Shown one piece after another: positions 7,086 to 14,737 of a stretch of DNA of 41,837 bases. Under the pieces are notes generated by a model. The model made no database searches. It had not been told where the DNA came from and saw only the letters and a list, made by a program, of their open reading frames with translations. The translations under genes were made by a program, and so were the position numbers. Within the stretch, counting starts at the first letter, position 1; each line of letters opens with the position of its first letter. The stretch comes from an uncultured Muribaculaceae bacterium (lineage in GTDB: Bacteria > Bacteroidota > Bacteroidia > Bacteroidales > Muribaculaceae). The DNA lies in the NCBI GenBank assembly GCA_910579305.1, contig CAJTTA010000017.1:1-41837 (forward strand), written 5' to 3'.

Positions 7086-10000
7086 ATGCGTAAATTATCT
7101 TTACTTTTTATGGTAATGATGCTTTCGATGTTTACATTTCACTCGAAAGCCGATACCGTATCCTGGGATTTCAATGATTTGACATCTCCCAAGCAAGAAG
7201 CCATGCCTGAAGGCTGGTGGCTTATTGATAACACGTATGCTTTTGCCGATCTCTCAAATGATGCAGGGGTAGACGGCTCAAAGTGTATTAATTTCCAGGC
7301 GGCCTGGTATGGCCCTGAAGAGGCTGCTACATTTATTACTAAGGCAAATGCCGGCACAGTTTCCATAAAAGTGCGTCCGAACACAACCAGCTCAGCAAGC
7401 TTTGGCTCCTCATTCATTACAATCTACAAAATGAATGAAGGCGGCAATAGCGGCTTCACTCGTGGAGAGAAGCTGATCCACTACGCTCCCGTAGGCAGTA
7501 TCCCCGGCTACTCAAGTTGGCGCGATTTCATGACACTGACGGTGAATCTTGAAGAAGACTGCTACATAGGCATCAGCGGATGTGACTGCTTTGTGGATAA
7601 CTACGTTAATGAATTCACTCAGGGCGGCGAAGATCCGCTTGAAGGAGAATGGGTGGTGTCAAGCTCTGAGACCTTCGACGCAGTGGGGGCCAATAGCGGT
7701 GATTATCAGTTTGATCCCAAAGGTCTGCCTGCCGGCTGGTATGGACTTGGTGTTATCACCGACAACGAATATCGTGGCAACTGGAAAAGTTATACTGGAG
7801 TTGATGGATCTCCGTGCATCTTATTGGAAAATAGCATGTATAGCACAGGTTCAGCCAGTGAAATGAGCTATCTCGTAACTTATGCCCGTGCCGGTAAAAT
7901 TTCATTGATGGTGAAAGCCGAAAGCGCGTCCTATGTGAATGATTCTTACAAGCGTGCCTACCTTGGATTATATACAGTGAAAGGAGAGCCCGGCTCCTTC
8001 TCCATAGGAGATCAGATCGTGTTCTATGAAGGTGACTTCAGGAATGTGCCTGCCAATCCCACAATAAGCAATGAAGGATTCTCAAAAATGGAATTTGACA
8101 TAGCTGCCGACGGATGGGTAGCAATCGCCATCAATCATTTCTATATCGACAACTACGAGAACCTTGTGCTGAAGCAGGGAGGTGCCGCAACTACAGTGAC
8201 AGATGAGCAGGACTTCAATTCTATCGGCTCTGGATGTGGCGCATATAATTTGAATGTTGCCGGTCTTCCTACAGGATGGTTTGGCATCGGTGCATGGGCG
8301 TCAAACGAATGGATTGGAAGTTGGCCATCAGACAAGGGCGTTGACGGCACTCCATGTATCTTTACTTCTGATAATGACAATACTCATCGCAACTATCTCG
8401 TGACATATGCTCATGCAGGAAAAGCATCTTTCATGCTCAAGCCCAGGTCATCTGTATATGTAGATGATGCAAGAGCATTCCTTGAAATCTGCAAGGTTAC
8501 AGGTGAGCCCGGTTCTTTCGAAGTGGGACAGCAGATAGCTTTCTATGACCGCCTCAGCAAAGTGCCTGCCCAACCGGCCATTAATGCCGATGGATTCTCA
8601 TTGGTAGAATTTGATGTGGAGGAAGACGGATGGATCGCCATAGCTACAAACTATGCTTATTTCGATAATTGGCGCAACACTTATGAGTCATCATCCGCAG
8701 CTGGCCATACCGTATCCGGTACAGTAAAAGACTCTGAGGGCAATCCTCTCGCAGGAGTGAAAGTAGCGCTTTCCACATGTCCTGACACTACTACTGCCGA
8801 AGACGGAACATTCTCTTTCTCTGATGTATCGGGCAACTTCCTCAACCTCGTGGTGTCAGCCGAAGGTTATGTGGATTACGTTGAGACTTTCAATGTGGAT
8901 GCCGACAAGACTATTGATGTAGTGCTTGAACGCGTGAAGTCTACTATGGTCATCACTGCCAGCGACTACAATATCTCCATTACCACAGCAGTTTTCTCTC
9001 TCTACGATGGCGAGACCCCTGTGATAGAGAATGTCACTGCCAATGAAGACGGAAAGTATGTCTTTACGCTCACCGGTGCGCTGAATCCCGATGGATACAC
9101 TCTGAAGGGAACCGCTCCATACTTCAATGCTTATGAGTGCCAGGTAAAGGTAAATGACAGCTTCTCATCATATCCCTGCCTGATGTATGGCGAGAGTGTG
9201 AACCGCACGGTTTATCTCTCGGAGCACAAGCTCACGCTCGTGGCCACGGTTCTGGATAATGAGCAGAATTATGTGACCAATGCCACGCTCTCTTTCGCTT
9301 ATCCCGAGGATGCAGGCGTCTCTTATGTGCGCAATGCTGTCAATAACAATGACGGAACATACACTTTCAATGAGATTCGTGCATCTGTCGCCGCCGACAA
9401 GGCTTGCATCGTGACCTGCTCGGTGCCTGAAATGAAGGAAATCGAGCCTGCAGCAGTGATATTCAATGATGAGAACCAGACTGTGACATTTACTGCGCAG
9501 CCTTATGCACCCACTGTGATCACAGGTAAGGTGACCAACGCTACCAATGGCGAGCCTCTCGCTAATGCAACGGTGATGCTCTCCGAGGGTGATGATCCAT
9601 CGGCTATGCCGGAGTTTGTAGAAGTGGACAATGAGGGCAATTATTCCTTCACAATCACTAAGTTCGACACTACTTACACACTCGTGGCCAGTGCCGAATG
9701 CTATAAGGATGCCACACCGGTGATCATATCTGAAATCAATCGTGAGGAGACAATCACCCATGACTTCGCTCTCGAGCCCGTGATGTATACCTTCACTGCT
9801 ACTGTGACCAATAAGGCTTCAGAGGCTATTGCCAACGCTATTGTGACTCTCAATGGCAAGAATCTTGATAAGGATGAGCATGGCAATTTCGTGGCTTCCA
9901 TCTGGGCAGGCGATGCCAAGGAAGTGGTAGATTATACTGCCGTTGCCTCTGCCGAGGGATATTCTTCCAAGGAATATAAGTTTGACTTCCTTATGGATGA

Positions 10001-10763
10001 GAACGTAACATATGACTTCGTTCTTGAAAACGCTTTCACTTACACCATTGCCGGCACTCTCACCGATGCAGTGGATGGAGAGCCCATCGCTGATGAAGGC
10101 ATGATGCTTCTCAAAGATGGCGATGAGTTTATGAATGCAAAGACTGACGCCAATGGTGCATTTACATTTACTGTAGATAACGCCGATGCAGAGTACGCCC
10201 TCATGCCTCATGCTGCCGGCTATGATGATCTTACCGAACCTGTGGCCGTTCCCGAACTTATTCCCGACGGTACTGTGACTGTCAATGTCAAGATGCAGCC
10301 CACTCTCTACACCTTCACTGCAACAGTGAAATCCGATGCCGGCGCTCCCGTGACAGAAGCTACTATTATCCTCACAGATGAGAATGGCAAGGAATATAAT
10401 GTAGAGAATAAGAATGACGGTACTTACGTATATACTTGCGCTGAGAAGAACATGGTGTTCGGCAAGTACACTGTGGCCGTCAGCTGCAACGGATTCGATC
10501 CTTTCAGCAGAGAGATAGAATTCACTCTCTACACCTACAATGTGAATGAGAACATCACACTGACAACAGCCGGCATATCAAGCCTCTTCGTAGGCCGCCA
10601 GGGCGCTGTGAATGCCAATGGCAAGATATATGTCAACGGTAATGTGCGTATCTTCTCTGTCAACGGCATGCTGGTGCGTGTGGTGAGCACAGAGGAACCC
10701 GCAGAGGTCGATCTTGATCCTGGTATCTACGTAGTGGAAGGCCAGAAGATGATGGTGAAATAA
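7086..10763 (+). CDS. Large secreted repeat protein: three N-terminal beta-sandwich repeats, carboxypeptidase-regulatory-like domains, type IX-like C-terminal tail
   Basis: This 1225-residue protein has an N-terminal signal peptide (MRKLSLLFMVMMLSMFTFHS, then KA). Three related segments of about 170-190 residues follow, near 24-190, 191-372 and 373-540. Each carries a GLPAGWYG/GLPTGWFG/MPEGWW motif, a GVDGSPC-like motif, a YA-AGK-S-like strand and a closing FDNY/FIDNY-like strand. They resemble cleaved-adhesin/jelly-roll modules of Bacteroidetes surface proteins. From about 541 on come carboxypeptidase-regulatory-like (Ig-like) modules, best seen at HTVSGTVKDSEGNPLAGVKV (541), ITGKVTNATNGEPLANATV (811), YTFTATV (900 and 1075) and IAGTLTDAVDGEPIAD (985). 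The last 65 residues (IYVNGNVRIFSVNGMLVRVV to GIYVVEGQKMMVK) look like a type IX secretion/surface-sorting tail. No catalytic motif is visible. The likely role is a surface or exported adhesive or binding protein; this is inference. Confidence 0.85.
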   Translation: MRKLSLLFMVMMLSMFTFHSKADTVSWDFNDLTSPKQEAMPEGWWLIDNTYAFADLSNDAGVDGSKCINFQAAWYGPEEAATFITKANAGTVSIKVRPNTTSSASFGSSFITIYKMNEGGNSGFTRGEKLIHYAPVGSIPGYSSWRDFMTLTVNLEEDCYIGISGCDCFVDNYVNEFTQGGEDPLEGEWVVSSSETFDAVGANSGDYQFDPKGLPAGWYGLGVITDNEYRGNWKSYTGVDGSPCILLENSMYSTGSASEMSYLVTYARAGKISLMVKAESASYVNDSYKRAYLGLYTVKGEPGSFSIGDQIVFYEGDFRNVPANPTISNEGFSKMEFDIAADGWVAIAINHFYIDNYENLVLKQGGAATTVTDEQDFNSIGSGCGAYNLNVAGLPTGWFGIGAWASNEWIGSWPSDKGVDGTPCIFTSDNDNTHRNYLVTYAHAGKASFMLKPRSSVYVDDARAFLEICKVTGEPGSFEVGQQIAFYDRLSKVPAQPAINADGFSLVEFDVEEDGWIAIATNYAYFDNWRNTYESSSAAGHTVSGTVKDSEGNPLAGVKVALSTCPDTTTAEDGTFSFSDVSGNFLNLVVSAEGYVDYVETFNVDADKTIDVVLERVKSTMVITASDYNISITTAVFSLYDGETPVIENVTANEDGKYVFTLTGALNPDGYTLKGTAPYFNAYECQVKVNDSFSSYPCLMYGESVNRTVYLSEHKLTLVATVLDNEQNYVTNATLSFAYPEDAGVSYVRNAVNNNDGTYTFNEIRASVAADKACIVTCSVPEMKEIEPAAVIFNDENQTVTFTAQPYAPTVITGKVTNATNGEPLANATVMLSEGDDPSAMPEFVEVDNEGNYSFTITKFDTTYTLVASAECYKDATPVIISEINREETITHDFALEPVMYTFTATVTNKASEAIANAIVTLNGKNLDKDEHGNFVASIWAGDAKEVVDYTAVASAEGYSSKEYKFDFLMDENVTYDFVLENAFTYTIAGTLTDAVDGEPIADEGMMLLKDGDEFMNAKTDANGAFTFTVDNADAEYALMPHAAGYDDLTEPVAVPELIPDGTVTVNVKMQPTLYTFTATVKSDAGAPVTEATIILTDENGKEYNVENKNDGTYVYTCAEKNMVFGKYTVAVSCNGFDPFSREIEFTLYTYNVNENITLTTAGISSLFVGRQGAVNANGKIYVNGNVRIFSVNGMLVRVVSTEEPAEVDLDPGIYVVEGQKMMVK

Positions 10764-10791
10764 CGCCTGATTCTGACCAAGAATAAATTTT

Positions 10792-10831
10792 CCGGGCGCC
10801 GGGCAGAAATGTCTGACGCCCGGATTCTTTT
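10792..10831 (+). terminator. Intrinsic terminator after the secreted repeat protein
   Basis: CCGGGCG (10792-10798) pairs with CGCCCGG (10817-10823), with an inner CAGA/TCTG stem, followed by ATTCTTTT. Confidence 0.75.
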
Positions 10832-10891
10832 GCTTCGGGAGAGAAATACTGTAAGTCTTTGTAAATAGTTGCCAAATAACTGTGTGGATAT

Positions 10892-10922
10892 TTTGCGGGG
10901 TCGAAATAAATGGCTAACTTTG
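10892..10922 (+). promoter_or_regulatory. Full Bacteroidetes promoter of rpsP (TTTG-N19-TAACTTTG)
   Basis: TTTG (10892-10895), 19 bases, TAACTTTG (10915-10922). Both elements are exact and the spacing is identical to that of the promoter at 7022. It leaves a leader of about 100 bases before the rpsP ATG. Confidence 0.8.
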
Positions 10923-10926
10923 CAGC

Positions 10927-10982
10927 CGGAATTCGCTCACTGTGAGATAATATGGATGTTATCTGCGTGGGATGCGATTCCG
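10927..10982 (+). promoter_or_regulatory. Structured 5' leader of rpsP (candidate ribosomal-protein autoregulatory RNA)
   Basis: One extended hairpin can be drawn across the leader: CGGAAT-t-CGC (10927-10936) with GCG-ATTCCG (10974-10982), then CAC (10938-10940) with GTG (10967-10969), then AGATAA (10945-10950) with TTATCT (10959-10964). That is 18 base pairs with interior loops, starting about five bases after the -7 box. Many ribosomal protein operons are autoregulated through such leaders. No binding evidence is available here and there is no U-tract, so translational control is more likely than attenuation. Confidence 0.5.
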
Positions 10983-11024
10983 CCAATACAAAGTACTATT
11001 AATTTTATAACTTAAAAAACAGTT

Positions 11025-11573
11025 ATGGCAACAAAGATCAGGTTGCAACGTCATGGCCGCAAGAGCTATGCGTTCTATCCCATCGTAATCGCCGATAGCA
11101 GGGCACCACGTGATGGTAGATTTATTGAAAGGATAGGTTCTTATAATCCGAACACTAATCCTGCTACAGTATCTCTTAATTTTGACCGTGCTCTGTATTG
11201 GGTAGAGGTAGGTGCAATCCCCACCGACACTGTGCGCAGCATCCTTTCTCGTGAGGGTGTGATGCTCATGAAGCATCTTCGCGGCGGTGTCAAGAAGGGT
11301 GCGTTTACCGAAGAGGAGGCACAGCGTCGTTTCGAGGCATGGAAGGCATCCAAGGATAAGTCGGTGGAAGCCGGCATAGCCAAGCTCGCAGCTCAGAAGA
11401 GCGAAGATGCCAAGGCTCGCCTTGAGGCCGAGGTAGAGAAGAATCGCGCCAAGGCTGAGGTAGTGGCCAAGAAGAAGGCCGAAAAGCTCGCTGCCGAAGA
11501 GGCTGCAGCCAAAGCTGCCCTTGAGGCAGAGCAGGCTGAGGCTCAGGCTGAAGAGGCTCCCGCAGCAGAGTGA
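11025..11573 (+). CDS. rpsP: 30S ribosomal protein S16 with long charged C-terminal extension
   Basis: S16 binds 16S rRNA and is needed for 30S assembly. Residues 1-80 are the conserved S16 core: IRLQRHGRKSYAFYPIVIAD, APRDGRFIERIGSYNPNTNP and GAIPTDTVRSILSREGVMLM. Residues from about 110 to 182 form an Ala/Glu/Lys-rich, probably helical or coiled extension (repeats of AEAE, KAKAE, AAKAAL) ending in EEAPAAE. The 182-residue length is about twice the E. coli protein, but an extended S16 is usual in Bacteroidetes. It has its own promoter, a structured leader and a terminator, so it is transcribed alone; it is not next to rimM-trmD-rplS as in many other bacteria. Confidence 0.97.
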   Translation: MATKIRLQRHGRKSYAFYPIVIADSRAPRDGRFIERIGSYNPNTNPATVSLNFDRALYWVEVGAIPTDTVRSILSREGVMLMKHLRGGVKKGAFTEEEAQRRFEAWKASKDKSVEAGIAKLAAQKSEDAKARLEAEVEKNRAKAEVVAKKKAEKLAAEEAAAKAALEAEQAEAQAEEAPAAE

Positions 11574-11632
11574 TCCTCACCGGAGTGCAGGTGATGTGTG
11601 GCATTCCGGACTTTAATTAAGAAACATCCTTT

Positions 11633-11685
11633 ACCCTGCCTCTTGCTCCTTAAGTGGATGTGAGCGGCAGGGTTTCGCTTTTTTA
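11633..11685 (+). terminator. Intrinsic terminator of rpsP
   Basis: ACCCTGCC (11633-11640) pairs with GGCAGGGT (11666-11673), followed by TTCGC and six T. The 25-base loop is long, but the stem is a perfect 8 bp. Confidence 0.7.
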
Positions 11686-11842
11686 TAACTGCGATTCGGC
11701 TGCCCGGGGAGATTTATGCGCAGAGATGTGCGTGCGTCTTATACGCCCAATTTTTAGGGACAATTCAAGTGTCAGCTTTGTGGCAAAGTGAGTTTGCGGT
11801 TTTGATGCCTTGAATATTTGGCTTAATATATAAATTTTTTAT

Positions 11843-13672
11843 ATGCAGATCATTAACTTATTAAGAGGCGCCGTGCTCACTCTTGCGACAGCTGGCAGTG
11901 TGGCGGCATCGGCGTCGGGTATTTTCCTTCGCGGAGATACGAATGGCTGGGCCTGCGATCCGGCCTATGAATTTACCGAGACTTCGGAGAATGTCTACAC
12001 TTTGCATCTCGATAAGCTTGAGAGAGAGTTCAAGATGGCATCGGAGGACTGGACAACTGTGGATCTCGGCAGCGAGAATTCCGATAAATCTCAGCCTTTT
12101 GCCGTGGCTACGGGCAAGTATGCATGCTCGCGTGGCGGGAGTAATTTTCAGGTGTCAGGCACTCTGAGTGATGTGACTCTTACGCTGGAGTATGTGCCTG
12201 ATGGCGAATGCTGGCTCACGATTGCAGCGGAGAGTGAGCATCAGCCTGTGGCAGGCTTGTCGGGCACGCTTCCTGTGATTTATATAGTGACAGATCCTGT
12301 GATGCTATCCAAGGATCTCGACGACAAGACTTATCGTGACGGCATGTATTATCTTGATGCCAATGGGTGTGACTGGGCTGAGTCGATAGGCTCTGCAAGT
12401 GAGATGTTGCCCCTGGAGATCAAGGCCCGCGGCAACTGGACGCGTCTTGGATTTGCCAAGAAGCCGTTCAAGCTTAAACTCGGCTCAAAGCAGAAGATGC
12501 TCGGTCTCTCCAAGAGCAAGCACTTTGCTCTGCTGGCTCATGCGGATGACAATGTGTCATATCTTCGTAATTTCGTAGGCTTCAATCTCGGTAAGCGCAT
12601 AGGTCTTCCCTGGACTCCTTCGGCACAGCCTGTGGAGGTGGTGATGAACGGTGACTATCGTGGTCTCTATTTCCTCACGGAATCAATACGTGTGGAATCA
12701 GGACGCATTGAGATAGAGAAACTTGCAGATGAGGAGACTGATCCTGCCCTTTGCTCGGGAGGCTATCTTGTGGAGCTCGACAATTATGAGGAGGGAGACC
12801 AGATCATAGAGGAAGAGGAGAATGGCGATGATGTGATGCGTGTCACGTTTGACACTCCCGAGGTGTACTCTCCGTTGCAGCGTACGTTTATAGAAGAGCA
12901 GTTTACTACTATGAACCGCCTGGTGAGCTCTCATGATGCCGCGCTGTGGAGCTATATGGATATGGATATGGCTGCCCGTTACTACATCGTAGAAGAGATA
13001 ATAGACCATAGGGAGTCGTATCATGGCTCGACTTATCTGTTTCGCGACCGAGGCGAGAACAAGAAGTGGATGTTCTCTCCGCTGTGGGATTGCGGCAATG
13101 CGTTCACAAGAGAGAATCCGCAAAGTTATTTCACCGATGAGACAATATATGGCAATCTTTGGATCAACAATATGCGTCAGACTCCAGGGTTTATGGATAA
13201 GGTGGAGGAGACCTGGCGATGGTTCTGGGGCAATAAGGTGGGAGACAATGGAGCTGATCTGATCTCTGACATTGAAGCTTACATAGAGTCGTTGAGAGAG
13301 GCGGCGAAGGCTGACCGTGCCCGCTGGAAGGATGCTCCGCGTCCGGAATATCCCGGAGCTACTGATGTAGTGGATAATTCTGATATGGACCGTGGCATGA
13401 ATTTTGTGAAGAATAGTCTGCGCTCTAAGGTGGAGTGGCTCTCTTCGAAGTGGGGCATGCCCTCGGCAGAGGCCGCTGAGCCGGCGCCTGATTCCACTCC
13501 TGCCGCTGATCTGCCTAATTATCTTGCAGGTATTGAGGAGGTTGTAGTCTCCGGCGAGGGTGAAGTGCGTGCTATATATAATCTTCAGGGACTTCCCGTT
13601 GTTGCTCCTGCAAGCGGGGAAATAGTGATCGTAGTCACAGAGGGCAAGGCTCGGAAGATGATTGTGCGCTGA
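11843..13672 (+). CDS. Secreted CotH kinase-fold protein with N-terminal carbohydrate-binding-like domain and sorting-like tail
   Basis: A 609-residue exported protein. The N terminus is a signal peptide (about residues 1-25). Residues 26-95 (FLRGDTNGWACDPAYEFTET to VDLGSENSD) resemble the SusE/SusF-type starch-binding or CBM-like beta-sandwich. Residues from about 125 to 480 are the CotH atypical-kinase domain: IKARGNWTRLGFAKKPFKLKL (phosphate-loop and Lys region), LRNFVGFNLGKRIGLPWTP, VVMNGDYRGLYFLTESIRV with the conserved Glu, GGYLVELDNYEEGD and the metal-site equivalent SPLWDCGNAFTREN. The last residues (YNLQGLPVVAPASGEIVIVV, then a basic end) look like a short type IX-style tail. Bacillus CotH phosphorylates spore coat proteins; the substrate here is unknown. 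The second Asp of the usual WDxDxAF motif is Gly, so activity should not be assumed. No partner gene is adjacent. Confidence 0.88.
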   Translation: MQIINLLRGAVLTLATAGSVAASASGIFLRGDTNGWACDPAYEFTETSENVYTLHLDKLEREFKMASEDWTTVDLGSENSDKSQPFAVATGKYACSRGGSNFQVSGTLSDVTLTLEYVPDGECWLTIAAESEHQPVAGLSGTLPVIYIVTDPVMLSKDLDDKTYRDGMYYLDANGCDWAESIGSASEMLPLEIKARGNWTRLGFAKKPFKLKLGSKQKMLGLSKSKHFALLAHADDNVSYLRNFVGFNLGKRIGLPWTPSAQPVEVVMNGDYRGLYFLTESIRVESGRIEIEKLADEETDPALCSGGYLVELDNYEEGDQIIEEEENGDDVMRVTFDTPEVYSPLQRTFIEEQFTTMNRLVSSHDAALWSYMDMDMAARYYIVEEIIDHRESYHGSTYLFRDRGENKKWMFSPLWDCGNAFTRENPQSYFTDETIYGNLWINNMRQTPGFMDKVEETWRWFWGNKVGDNGADLISDIEAYIESLREAAKADRARWKDAPRPEYPGATDVVDNSDMDRGMNFVKNSLRSKVEWLSSKWGMPSAEAAEPAPDSTPAADLPNYLAGIEEVVVSGEGEVRAIYNLQGLPVVAPASGEIVIVVTEGKARKMIVR

Positions 13673-13693
13673 TCCTTCTCAGGCTTTTATTGA

Positions 13694-13737
13694 AATTCCT
13701 GGAAGCAGCCTCTCGCAAGAAGGCGCTTCCGGGAATT
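13694..13737. terminator. Bidirectional terminator between the CotH gene and prs
   Basis: Thirteen base pairs (one G-T): 13694-13706 with 13725-13737, loop of 18. It lies between two convergent genes. On the plus strand it is followed by ATCTTTT, on the minus strand by an A/T-rich stretch. Confidence 0.7.
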
Positions 13738-13764
13738 ATCTTTTATATTGATGTGACCAGTCGC

Positions 13765-14709
13765 TTACTTAAACAGGTATTGAGAGGAGATGCTCTCGTT
13801 GTTGTGTATGCGGCGGATTGTGTCGGCAAAGAGTTTTGCCACGGGAAGTACGGTGGCCTTGGTGTTCTCTGAATTGTAAGGGATGGAGTTGGTGAAAATG
13901 ATTTCTGTAAGGCCAGATTCGTTGACGCGTTCGGTGGCGGGATCGCTCATCACAGGATGAGAGCAGAGAGCGCGTACGGAGCTTGCGCCCTGGCTAATGA
14001 GCAGATCGGCCGATTTTGTGATTGTGCCGGCAGTATCTACAATGTCGTCTACAAGGATCACGTTCTTATCCTTGACGTCGCCGATTACGGTCATCTGCGC
14101 TACTACGTTGGCCTTGGCACGCTGTTTGTGGCAGAGCACGAGAGGCACATCGAAGTATTTTGCATAGGAATTGGCGCGTTTGGCTCCACCTACGTCGGGA
14201 GAGGCTATCACCATGTTCTTGAGCTTGAGGCTATCGATGTAGGGGATGAAGATGGATGACGCGTAAAGATGGTCGACAGGCACATCGAAGAAACCCTGGA
14301 TCTGGTCGGCATGGAGATCCATTGTTATGACACGGTCGATGCCGGCGACAGTAAGGAGGTCTGCCACGAGCTTGGCTGCTATTGACACACGGGGCTTGTC
14401 TTTGCGATCCTGTCGGGCCCATCCGAAGTAGGGTATGACGGCTACAATTGTAGCTGCCGACGCACGCTTGGCTGCATCGATCATAAGGAGAAGCTCCATG
14501 AGATTGTCGGAGGAGGGGAAGGTAGACTGCACGAGGTAAACCTCTGCGCCGCGGATGGATTCCTCGAATCCTACCTCAAATTCGCCATCGGCGAAGCGTT
14601 CAGTCTTCATCTTGCCCAGTTCGATACCGAGCTCTTTGCAGATAGATTCACCCAGATATTGCGACTTGGTGCCGGCAAATACTTTGATGGGGGCTTGATT
14701 GGTGTTCAT
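13765..14709 (-). CDS. prs: Ribose-phosphate pyrophosphokinase (PRPP synthetase)
   Basis: It makes 5-phosphoribosyl 1-pyrophosphate from ribose 5-phosphate and ATP, the shared precursor of purines, pyrimidines, NAD, His and Trp. The 314 residues are standard for class I enzymes. Motifs seen are FAGTKSQYLGESICKELG at the N terminus, FADGEFEV, ATP-binding PYFGWARQDRK, the metal/ribose-5-phosphate region MDLHADQIQGFF, the flexible catalytic loop KQRAKANVV and the PRPP loop VDDIVDTAGTITKS. It is the last gene of a five-gene minus-strand run, 28 bases after the amylase stop. I see no separate promoter in that 28-base gap, but one inside the amylase gene cannot be excluded. Confidence 0.97.
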   Translation of the reverse strand: MNTNQAPIKVFAGTKSQYLGESICKELGIELGKMKTERFADGEFEVGFEESIRGAEVYLVQSTFPSSDNLMELLLMIDAAKRASAATIVAVIPYFGWARQDRKDKPRVSIAAKLVADLLTVAGIDRVITMDLHADQIQGFFDVPVDHLYASSIFIPYIDSLKLKNMVIASPDVGGAKRANSYAKYFDVPLVLCHKQRAKANVVAQMTVIGDVKDKNVILVDDIVDTAGTITKSADLLISQGASSVRALCSHPVMSDPATERVNESGLTEIIFTNSIPYNSENTKATVLPVAKLFADTIRRIHNNESISSQYLFK

Positions 14710-14737
14710 TGATATAAGGATTTGTCAGTATGTTGAT

